From NCBI RefSeq assembly GCF_002575655.3, contig NC_053039.3, positions 243,080,622-243,144,621 on the forward strand: a DNA stretch of 64,000 nt, in the 5' to 3' direction. This document shows, piece after piece, positions 11,519-20,966 of this stretch. A program made the translations under genes and the position numbers. Source of the DNA: Aegilops tauschii subsp. strangulata (Eukaryota > Streptophyta > Magnoliopsida > Poales > Poaceae). The notes beneath the pieces were generated by a model. It made no database searches. It saw nothing but the letters and a program-made list of their open reading frames with translations, and had not been told where the DNA came from. How positions within the stretch are numbered: position 1 is the first letter of the stretch; each line of letters opens with the position of its first letter.

Positions 11519-12786
11519 TTGATCTACAAGACATATTGTAAAGGTTTTAGACTAAGTTCATGATAATTAAGTTCATCTAATCAAATTATTAATGAACTCC
11601 CACTCAGACAGACATCCTCTGGTCATCTAAGTGATACATGATCCGAGTCAACTAGGCCGTGTCCGATCATCACGTGAGACGGACTAGTCATCATCGGTGA
11701 ACATCTTCATGTTGATCGTATCTGCTATACGACTCATGTTCGACCTTTCGGTCTCTTGTGTTCTGAGGCCATGTCTGTACATGCTAGGCTCGTCAAGTCA
11801 ACCTAAGTGTGTTGCCTGTGTAAATCTGGCTTACACCCTTTGTATGCGAACGTTAGAACCTATCACACCCGATCATCACGTGGTGCTTCGGAACAACGAA
11901 CCTTCGCAACGGTGCACAGTTAGGGGGAACACTTTCTTGAAATTTTAGCGAGGGATCGTCTTATTTATGCTACCGTCGTTCTAAGAAAATAAGATGTAAA
12001 ACATGATAAACATCACATGCAATCAAATAGTGACATGATATGGCCAATATCATTTTGCTCCTTTTGATCTCCATCTTCGGGGCGCCATGATCATCATCGT
12101 CACGGGCATGACACCATGATCTCCATCATCATGATCTCCATCATCGTGTCTTCATGAGTTGTCTCGCCAACTATTACTTATACTACTATAGCTAACGGTT
12201 AGCAATAAAGTAAAGTAATTACATGACGTTCCAGTTGACACGCGGGTCATAAATAAATTAAGAGAACTCCTATGGCTCCTGCCGGTTGTCATACTCATCG
12301 ACATGCAAGTCGTGATTCCTATTACAAGAACATGATCAATCTCATACATCACATATATCATTCATCACATCCTTCTGGCCATATCACATCACATGACACT
12401 TGCTGCAAAAACAAGTTAGACGTCCTCTAATTGTTGTTGCAAATTTTTACGTGGCTGCCATAGGTTTCTAGCAAGAACGTTTCTTACCTACGCCAAAACC
12501 ACAACGTGATATGCCAATTTCTATTTACCCTTCATAAGGACCCTTTTCATCGAATCCGATCCGACTAAAGTGGGAGAGACAGACACCCGCTACCCACCTT
12601 ATGCAACTAGTGCATGTCAGTCGGTGGAACCTGTCTCACGTAAGCGTACGTGTAAGGTCGGTCCGGGCCGCTTCACCCCACGATGCCGCCGAATCAAGAT
12701 AAGACTAGTAACGGCAAGTAAATTGACAAAATCAACGCCCACAACAACTTGTGTCTACTCGTGCATAGAAACTACGCATAGACCTA
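11519..12786 (-). other. Untranslated leader of the Angela-like element
   Basis: 1.27 kb between the gag start and the primer-binding site with no coding signal on either strand. Long leaders in this position are usual for the Angela/BARE group. It would hold the packaging signals (inference). Confidence 0.7.
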
Positions 12787-12798
12787 GCTCTGATACCA
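12787..12798 (-). promoter_or_regulatory. Primer-binding site, initiator-tRNA type
   Basis: The minus strand reads TGGTATCAGAGC one base from the LTR edge. This is the usual plant Copia site complementary to the 3' end of initiator methionine tRNA. Confidence 0.92.
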
Positions 12799-12799
12799 C

Positions 12800-14528
12800 T
12801 GTTGGGGATCGTTGCAGAAATTAAAAAAAATTCTACGCATCACCAAGATCAATCTATGGAGTAACTAGCAACGAGAGAGAGGGGAGTGCATCTTCATACC
12901 GTTGAAGATCGCGAGACGGAAGCGTTGCAAGAACGCGGATGAGGGAGTCGTACTCGTAGCAATTCAGATCACGGTAGATACCGATCCTAGCGCCGAACAA
13001 CGGCACCTCCGCGTTCAACACACGTGCAGCCCGGTGACGTCTCCCGCACCTTGATCCAGCAAGGAGGAGGGAGAGGTTGAGGAAGAGGGCTCCAACAGCA
13101 GTACGACGGCGTGGTGGTGATGGAGTGGCAGTTCTCCGGCATGGCTTCGCCAAGCTCACGCGGAGGAGGAGAGGTGTTGGGGAGGGGAGGGGCTGCGCCT
13201 TGGATGTGGTGCTGCAGCCCTCCCTCCACCCCTCTATTTATAGGGAGAAGGGGGAAGGGGGCCGGCCCCTCTAGATGAGATCTAGAGGGGGGCGGCGGCC
13301 AAGGGGGAGGGGGCTTGCCCCCCAAGCAAGGGGGGCGCCCCCCCTTTAGGGTTCCCCCCAACCCTAGGCGCATGGGCCCTAGGGGGGTTGGCGCCCAGCC
13401 CACTTAGGGGCTGGTTCCCTTCCACCTACAGCCCATAAGGCCCTCCGGGGCAGGTGGACCCTCCCGGTGGACCCCCGGAACCCCTCCGATGGTCCCGGTA
13501 CAATACCGGTATACCCCTGAATATTTCCGGTGACCGTATGATGACTTCCCATATATAAATCTTCACCTCCGGACCAATCCGGAACTCCTCGTGACGTCCG
13601 GGATCTCATCCGGGACTCCGAACAACATTCGGTAATCACATACAAACCTTCCTTATAACCCTAGCGTCATCAAACCTTAAGTGTGTAGACCCTACGGGTT
13701 CGGGAATCATGCAGACATGACCGAGACACCTCTCTAGCCAATAACCAACAGCGGGATCTGGATACCCATGTTGGCTCCCACACGTTCCACGATGATCTCA
13801 TCGGATGAACCACGATGTCGAGGATTCAAGCAATCCCGTATACAATTCCCTTTGTCAATCGGTACGTTACTTGCCCGAGATTCGATCGTCGGTATCCCAA
13901 TACCTCGTTCAATCTCGTTACCGGCAAGTCACTTTACTCGTTCCGTAATGCGTGATCCCGTGACCAACTACTTGGTCACATCGAGCTCATTTTGATGATG
14001 CATTACCGAGTGGGCCCAGAGATACCTCTCCGTCATACGGAGTGACAAATCCCAGTCTCGATCCGTGCCAACCAAACAGACACTTTCGGAGATACCTGTA
14101 GTGCACCTTTATAGTCACCCAGTTACGTTGTGACGTTTGGTACACCCAAAGCATTCCTATGGCATCCGGGAGTTGCACGATCTCATGGTCTAAGGAAATG
14201 ATACTTGACATTAGAAAAGCTTTAGCAAATGAACTACACGATCTAGTGCTATGCTTAGGATTGGGTCTTGTCCATCACATCATTCTCCTAATGATGTGAT
14301 CCCGTTATCAATGACATCCAATGTCCATGGTCAGGAAACCGTAACCATCTATTGATCAACGAGCTAGTCAACTAGAGGCTCACTAGGGACATGTTATGGT
14401 CTATGTATTCACACATGTATTACGATTTCTGGATAACAAAATTATAGCATGAACAATAGACAATTATCATGAACAAGGAAATATAATAATAACCATTTTA
14501 TTATTGCCTATAGGGCATATTTCCAACA
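12800..14528 (-). repeat. 5' LTR of the Angela-like element
   Basis: 1729 bp and collinear with the left LTR, with scattered substitutions and small indels in the G-rich runs. On the minus strand it is the promoter-bearing LTR next to the primer-binding site. Confidence 0.93.
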
Positions 14529-14533
14529 ATCTA
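14529..14533. repeat. Target-site duplication ATCTA (right)
   Basis: Identical to 5781-5785. Confidence 0.95.
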
Positions 14534-14550
14534 CAAGTTCAAACTTTCAG

Positions 14551-14946
14551 GAATCTATGGAAAAAATGATTGAACAGCCACAACCACCTGAAGGTGACGA
14601 GGCTACCACAGGCACAATGTCACCTCTTGCTGCAGTGCGTCAGTATCTCTCCACTAACAGTGCAAAAAGCACCTTCCTGCGTAATTCTGGGTTGGTTGTC
14701 AAGGTAACCTCGTCCAAATCGCCTACTGAACAAAATCTTCCTGCTAGACAGAGTGATATATCTGTGCTCCAGACACAAGTCCAATCCCTAATGGACGTCG
14801 TTTTGGAAACAAGAATAGTGGTTGACAAATGTCGTCAAGATATGAATGGTTTTGAAACCATACTATCGGACATTCTCTTCGTTGTTCATGAGCAATGGCG
14901 GAAAAAAGGTGAAGATCGTGCTGCTCCATCAGATTCTACAGCCTGA
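14551..14946 (+). pseudogene. Last exon of the Transposase_24 gene
   Basis: Starts after TTTCAG, reads ESMEKMIEQPQPPEGDEA, continues through a coiled-coil-like LQTQVQSLMDVVLETRIVVDK segment and ends at the stop TGA 14944-14946. It continues phase 0 from the exon ending at 5278. The second half (from 14775) is duplicated at 16572, where the copy has an in-frame TAA at about 16651. Confidence 0.7.
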
Positions 14947-16571
14947 AACATTAGCACTCAAGTCAAATGATCTGTGCTTCTATACATATGACGGTGCTTT
15001 TATCTGCAAGGACTATAAACTTTATGCCAACAGGCCTTTTGTTATTATACAACATTTATGATGCTGCCAAAGGCTGCAATAATTACGACGCTATTTTTGT
15101 ATAGTGTAGGTTTATCTTAGTAATGTATTCGGCCGAAAGCTTCGTAGGAGCCCAACATGCCAACATTCGTCGGGCCCATTCCAATTGCGCTAAAAACGAT
15201 TATTGGCCGAAATTTGCATGTAGCCCACTAAAAATATCTGGGCCTAAATCAGCATAAGATTTCATATTTTTCTGGTAGGCCTGTGCCCATAGTGGGCCTT
15301 TAATAGGCCTAAACATAATTTGGGCCCTCAGTAACAATAGGCCGTTTATAGGTGTAAATATCTCGAGCCCATAAAAAACATGGGCCTTTAAAAGACCGAT
15401 AGTGAGATTGGGCCCATTTACGATGCGGATCTTTCACATGCCGAAATTCGGACGGGCCGTAAATGCGCCGACCTAATACATGGGCCTTTAACAGGCCGGA
15501 AGTTCGGTCGGGCTAGATTATCGACATTTTATATGGGCCGTTAATGGGCCCGATGTGGCGTTGGGCCACATATGGCCCATGGATTTCGTCCGACGTTAAC
15601 AGGCCGAAAATCACAACAGGCCGAAAGTGGCCCAAATCTATAGTGGGCCTCTAACAGGCCGAATGTCAGACATGGCCGAATAGGACCCAAATCCTTCACA
15701 ATCGTTTATGGGACGAAAGTTTCAATGGCCTGTAAATGGGCCCAAATGAAGCAGGACCTTTAACAGGCCGAAAACACACCGGGCCGTAATTCGGCCCATA
15801 CACTTAGCGGGCTATTAACGGGCCAGAAGTGACCATGGGCCGCGATGATGACAAGTTTAGGACAGGCCGTTGACGGGCCGATTTCACACTAGCCGTACGG
15901 GCCTTAACTGAGAGTGTTGGGCCTTTATCTGGGCCAGCCCATTATGGTCCGCAAAATCTCGCGGGCCTTTAGCTGGGCCAGCCCATTATGGCCCGCAAAA
16001 TCTCGCGGGCCTTTAGCTGGGCCAGCCCATTATGATATGCAAAATCTCGTGGGCCTTTTGCTGGGCTGGCCCATTATGGACCGCAAAATCTTGTGGGCCT
16101 TTAGTTGGGCCGGCCCATTTAAACTTGGGCCACTTTTGGGCCGGTCCACGTGTCAACATATCATAGGCGCATCTCGCCCATTGGATGAGTGACACCTATG
16201 CCAACGCGGAGCTGACACGTGTTTCCGTCAGCCAATCAGAATTTTACACGTGGAAAATCCTCGTTGGTCCGGGCTGTTAACGGGTTATCGGATCCAAAAT
16301 CGGACCCGATAGCTTAACGGCGTTCCGTTATGGTGGATGCCACGTCTTGGTCACCCTTGACGAAAGCACTTCCGTGACGCGCGATTTATCGTCATGGAAG
16401 TGGACACTTCCGTGATGATAATTTTGGTAATATCATGGAACACTTCTATGACAACACAGGTATGACTATCTTCATTCTGTCATAAATTTGTCATGGATGT
16501 ACATGCATGACAGAAAATGTGACCTACTGTGACAAACACGTATCATCACGGAAGTGTATTTTTTTGTAGTG
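14775..16571 (+). repeat. CACTA 3' end, tandem copy 1
   Basis: 1797 bp, from inside the last Transposase_24 exon to the terminal sequence TTTTTTTGTAGTG. Directly followed by a second copy (16572-18370) displaced by 1797 bp with scattered substitutions. It contains the exon end, about 1 kb of GGGCC-rich subterminal sequence and about 400 bp with inverted ACTTCCGTGA-type motifs. Confidence 0.92.
15130..16145 (+). repeat. GGGCC-rich subterminal repeats, copy 1
   Basis: Dozens of GGGCC/GGCCC motifs in both orientations, often as TTAACAGGCCGAAA or GGGCCTTTAGCTGGGCC, spaced tens of bases apart. Near 15910-16120 a roughly 55-bp unit (GGGCCTTTAGCTGGGC, then CCCATTATGG, then GCAAAATCTCG) is repeated four times. 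Subterminal repeats that bind the transposase are a CACTA feature; that these are the binding sites is inference. Confidence 0.7.
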
Positions 16572-16924
16572 ACAAGTCCAATCCCTAATGGACGTCGTTT
16601 TGGAAACAAGAATAGTGGTTGACAAATGTCGTCAAGATATGAATGGTTTTTAAACCAGACTATCACACATTCGCTTCGTTGTTCAAGAGCAATGGCGGAA
16701 AAAAGGTGAAGATCGTGCTGCTCCATCAGATTCTACAGCCTGAAACATTAGCACTCAGGTCAAATGATATGTGCTTCTATACATCTGATGGTGCTTTTAT
16801 CTGCAAGGACAGTAAACTTTATGCCAACAGGCCTTTTGTTGTGATACAGCATTTATGATGCTGCCAAAGGCTGCAATAATTACGACGCTATTTTTGTATA
16901 GTGTAGGTTTATCTTAGTAATGTA

Positions 16925-17945
16925 TTCGGCCGAAAGCTTCGTAGGAGCCCAACATGCCAACATTCGTCGGGCCCATTCCAATTGGGCTAAAAACGATTAT
17001 GGGCCAAAATTTGCATGTAGCCCACTAAAAATATCTGGGCCTAAATCAGCATAAGATTTCATATTTTTCTGGTAGGCCTATGCCCATAGTGGGCCTTTAA
17101 CAAGCCTAAACATAATTTGGGCCCTCAGTAACAATAGGCCGTTTACACGTGTAAAATCTCGAGCCCATAAAAACATGGGCCTTTAAAAGACCGAAAGTGA
17201 GATTGGGCCCATTTACGATGTGGATCTTTCACACGCCGAAATTCGGACGGTCCGTAAATGCGCCGACCTAATACACGGGCCTTTAACAGGCCGGAAGTTC
17301 GGTCGGGCTAGATTATCGACATTTTTATATGGGCCGTTAATGGGCCCGATGTGACGTTGGGCCACATATGGCCCATGGATTTCGTCCGACGTTAACAGGC
17401 CGAAAATCACAACAGGCTGAAAGTGGCCCAAATCTATAGTGGGCCTCTAACAGGCCGAATGTCAGACATGACCGAATAGGACCCAAATCCTTCACGGTCA
17501 TTTATGGGCCAAAAGTTTCAATGGCCTGTAAATGGGCCGAAATGAAGCAGGACCTTTAACAGGCCGGAAATACGCCGGGCCGTAATTCGGCCCATACACT
17601 TAGCGGACTGTTAACGGGCCAGAAGTGACCATGGGCCGCGATGATGACAAGTTTAGGACAGGCCGTTGACGGGCCGATTTCACACTAGCCGTACGGGCCT
17701 TAACTGAGAATGTTGGGCCTTTAGCTGGGCCGGCCCATTATGGTCCGCAAAATCTCGCGGGCCTTTAGCTGGGCTGGCCCATTATGGCCCGCAAAATCTC
17801 ACGGGCCTTTAGCTGGGCTGGCCCATTTTGATACGCAAAATCTCGTGGGCCTTTTGCTGGGATGGCCCATTATGGACCGCAAAATCTTGTGGGCCTTTAG
17901 TTGGGCCGGCCCATTTAAACTTTATGGACCACTTTTGGGCCGGTC
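16925..17945 (+). repeat. GGGCC-rich subterminal repeats, copy 2
   Basis: The second copy of the array at 15130-16145, with the same order of motifs and the same roughly 55-bp units near 17705-17910. Confidence 0.7.
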
Positions 17946-18335
17946 CACGTGTCAACATATCATAGGCGCATCTCGCCCATTGGATGAGTGACACCTGTGC
18001 CAACGCGGAGCTGACATGTGTTTCCGTCAGCCAATCAGAATTTTACACGTGGAAAATCCCCATTGGTCCGGGCTGTTAACGGGTTATCGGATCCAAAACC
18101 GGACCCGATAGCTTAACGGCGTTCCGTTACGGTGGATGCCACATGTCGGTCACCCTTGACGAAAGCACTTCTATGACGCGTGATTTATCGTCATGGAAGT
18201 GGACACTTCCGTGATGATAATTTTGGTAATGTCATGGAACACTTCTATGACAGCACATGTATGACTATCTTCATTTTGTCATAAATTTGCCATGGATGTA
18301 CATGCATGACAGAAAATGTGACCTACTGTGACAAA

Positions 18336-18370
18336 CACGTATCATCACGGAAGTGTATTTTTTTGTAGTG
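18336..18370 (+). repeat. CACTA terminal inverted repeat (outer 3' end)
   Basis: The minus strand reads inward CACTACAAAAAAATACACTT from 18370, the CACTA-type start. The following TTCCGTGATGATACG repeats in inverted form around 16405-16425 and 18200-18220. The matching 5' end is not in the window. The same terminus also occurs internally at 16537-16571. Confidence 0.8.
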
Positions 18371-19840
18371 AATACATGACACGTCACTATACTTGGGCCT
18401 AAAGGAAGGCATTGGGGAGTAATAAGGATGGTGGGTTGCGAGAGTTTCAAAAGCTTAAACCCTAGTTTACGTATTATTCCTTAAGGGGCTGATCTAGATC
18501 CATATGTTTCATGCCATGGTTAGATTTATCTTAATTCTTCATTTGTAGCTGCAAATGCTTGCGAGTGATGAGCTGCAAGTGCAAAGGGTTGTTGTAACAC
18601 TTTCGTTGTGATAGAGTATCGAACCCACAGGGAGCTGATAGGAAGGCACGACGAACCCCACAACTACATTATCACTTTCACGCAGCCACGTACGCACCCA
18701 AACTGGAGTTTGGAAATAGTCCATTCTATCATTGCTAGAAAAACTACATGAAAAAGGATTTAACTAAACTACTAACAAGAAGAGTAAAAACAATAAATAA
18801 AAGACACTAAGTTAGTAAGGAAGACGCTTGAGTAGTAAAGCGTTCTCGAGGTTTCCGGAATCACTAACACCTATGAAATATCGTATCCTCTAGTAACTGG
18901 TCAAATCCATAAGTGGGCGGAGCCGGGTACAGTACATGTTCTACTCGAAGTAGACTTCGTGCCACGCACTCCCCCATATGGTTACAACTAATGATAATTA
19001 AGGGTTATTCCGTGGACGCGATCTCTCTAAGGGTTCTTTGTAATTCCCCAATCCTTTGCAAAGGCGAGGAACCGAGGCTTTTACTGTCACCACAAATTAC
19101 CCCAATATCCCCAACCATCACAAGGACCGTAACATACTTCACGGGACAAGGCACAAATGTGAGTGAGCGCTGCTCTCAACATTCGCGAAGGCTGCTAATT
19201 ACTCGAATCATGAACATGTCATATTGGATCGCAACAAATATCATATAGGGTGCAACCGTATCCTCAAGAACAAGTACAACTACTCAATCTTAAACATGAA
19301 GGTTAGGCACAATTTACAAGCCGACATCAAGCTGGTGAAGGGAAAAGCCATGGTGGTGATGGCAACGTCTTATCGAAAGGACTATGATTGATCCCTCATA
19401 CTTGTGGGTCATCATCTCCTCACTAGGAACAATTACAAATTGGATACTTACACCAATTTTGCTCGACAATCCTGTGAGTCTTGCTTGACATCACCACCCC
19501 ATCTATCGGTTGGGTGTAGTGGGATGCCAGATAGCCTAGACATTTGGGTCAGATATGACTGATCCGATTAGGTCTGATTTTTTTGTCCAAGCAGCGTCCG
19601 AGCTGTTTACCCAGACAAATCGGGAGAGTAGGGGTCTTTTGTAGATGATCTAACAATGGTATTTTTGTCATATATATTATTCACAAACGTTTCTAAAACT
19701 AGTTCAATAAACTCTGAACCATAAGTTTTTCTAGGAAAAAAATCAGAAGCACAAGTTGATAAAACTGTTATGAATGGACAATTCCCGAAGGTTTATTAGG
19801 GAATCATCTTTAGATACGTCATTAGACGGTTATTAGTGTG
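18371..19840. other. Unassigned repeat-like sequence
   Basis: 1.47 kb without a credible coding region. The motif TATCGAACCCACAGGGAGC near 18617-18636 and the later text resemble decayed LTR-retrotransposon leader sequence, but I cannot name a family. The final stretch (about 19768-19840) appears to continue at 42592 across the inserted Gypsy element. Confidence 0.4.
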
Positions 19841-20724
19841 TGTCGGCGTTTAGGGAACCGGGGTACCCAGACTTGCCTGCCTGCGGCCCACGGCATGGCT
19901 CCATCGACGGCCTGGTATGGCCCATCTTCAGCATCAACAACGCAAGACCCTCGCGAGGGCCAAGCCCCGCGGGGTGGACGAAGCCAAGACCTCCAGAGGG
20001 AGTGGTCTCCTTAGGCTGGCTCTTGAGGAGTGGAGATTCCTATGTAGGTGCCCACCTCTTGAGGTTAAGGTGACGCAAGCCATGACGACCAAGGCCAGAC
20101 AAGCGCCAGCGGGTGCAGTACAACATGTTTCCTCTTTGGTGATAAAGAGGCAAGCGCAGGCGCGGAGTCCCGAGGGATCAGCTAAAGGTTTCCATTTACG
20201 TGCTACAAGACCAAGACCGCCAGGACGGAGGTCATCGCCGAACACACCACGACGTCATGACCAGAAGCTTTGCTGGCGAACACCACCTTTTGTCAGGATA
20301 AGATGTACTAGTTGTCCCCCTTCAAACTTGGCCATTGTGGGATCCCTTCATGCCTTCATTTTGAGGGAAGAGGACCAAGGCCACTATAAATATAGCTTAG
20401 ACACCACCACAGACGGGGATGGAGGGATCGAGCCATCCGAACCCTCACCAGCTCATACCCACACAAGAACACACCTCCTGAGGTTGTTCTCCCTCGGTAC
20501 TAGTTCATCCTCAACCCACCTCGAGGCTAATCCACCACAAAGCAGGAGTAGGGTTTTGCACCGCAAGGTGGCCCGAACCTGGGTAAACTGCCATGTCCCC
20601 TTCCTTTCCTGTTCATCGAGCTAGCTTGAGAGATTCGGGAGTTGGCAGGCTCGGGAGATTGAGTTCTTCGCATGCACCCCAGAGTTCGAATCTTTCTTGG
20701 GTCTGCGGAGCCCTGAATCTGACA
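19841..20724 (+). repeat. 5' LTR of the gag-protease Gypsy element
   Basis: 884 bp, TGTCGG to CTGACA, collinear with 41716-42591. TATAAATATAGC at about 20384 is the likely core promoter. It is followed by CTTGACGCGCCAGATATGGG, which looks like a decayed primer-binding region. Confidence 0.9.
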
Positions 20725-20966
20725 CTTGACGCGCCAGATATGGGTGCGTCGGAGCCTCTCTCTCGTCAGTCGATCCGCCACCGTTCCACCGTCCTCATGG
20801 CTGATGCTTGTCGAGTTGCACTGAGCGTCGGGCTGCCCTCGCCACTCGTGTCACCCAGACAGCACCTGCGGGCGGCGGCGCCCCATGTCGTTCCCCATCG
20901 CCTGCAGCAAACACTGCCACCGGCCCCGCGGCCCACGAGCAGCAGGCTTCGTCCCTGTAGCCCTCT
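20725..20966 (+). other. Leader of the gag-protease Gypsy element
   Basis: Short leader between the 5' LTR and the recognisable gag frame. Gag may start upstream in another frame (ATG at about 20797), but the frame there is not supported by similarity. Confidence 0.45.

Larger units (their letters stand above)
5786..14528 (-). mobile_element. Angela/WIS/BARE-type Copia LTR retrotransposon, complete
   Basis: An 8.7-kb element with two long terminal repeats (5786-7515 and 12800-14528) that begin TGTTGG and end CCAACA, flanked by a perfect 5-bp target duplication ATCTA (5781-5785, 14529-14533). The primer-binding site (12787-12798, tRNA-iMet type) lies beside the right LTR and the polypurine tract beside the left one, so transcription runs on the minus strand. 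Internal order on that strand is gag, protease, integrase, reverse transcriptase, RNase H, as in Copia. The LTR sequence matches my memory of the abundant Triticeae Angela/WIS/BARE group. Frameshifts and stops make it non-functional. The two LTRs differ at scattered positions only, so the insertion is fairly recent. Confidence 0.93.
3937..14946 (+). pseudogene. Transposase_24 (Ptta/En/Spm-type) gene, interrupted and decayed
   Basis: The translation resembles the plant Transposase_24 family carried by CACTA/En-Spm-like elements. Exons read by splice signals and phase: about 3937-4270 (from ATG 3991; ends phase 1), 4367-4614, 4712-4924, 5003-5095, 5168-5278 and, after the inserted Copia element, 14551-14946. 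Donors are GTAAGT-like and acceptors T-rich AG; phases agree across every junction. Hallmarks are RLKRPHDATESAK, then KNKTNRSKVKFQQTTGSRSY, and a heptad-like C-terminal segment around LQTQVQSLMDVV. Damage: in-frame TAG at 4388-4390, TAG at 4558-4560 and TAG at 4904-4906 where the family has Trp. The start of the gene lies in or left of the exon array. No catalytic DDE transposase domain is visible in the window. Confidence 0.75.
16572..18370 (+). repeat. CACTA 3' end, tandem copy 2
   Basis: 1799 bp, head-to-tail with copy 1. It starts at ACAAGTCCAATCCC with no spacer after the terminus of copy 1 and ends with the same GTAGTG terminus at 18370. The exon part has a G-to-T change creating TAA and other changes, so it is a pseudogene fragment. 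Confidence 0.92.

Noticed and set aside
15914..16192. Open frame with a repetitive Gly/Pro/Ala-rich peptide, with a relative at 17740-17991
   Set aside because: It is a translation of the roughly 55-bp GGGCC subterminal units. The repeat is in the DNA motif and the frame is not kept outside it, so it is not a protein gene.
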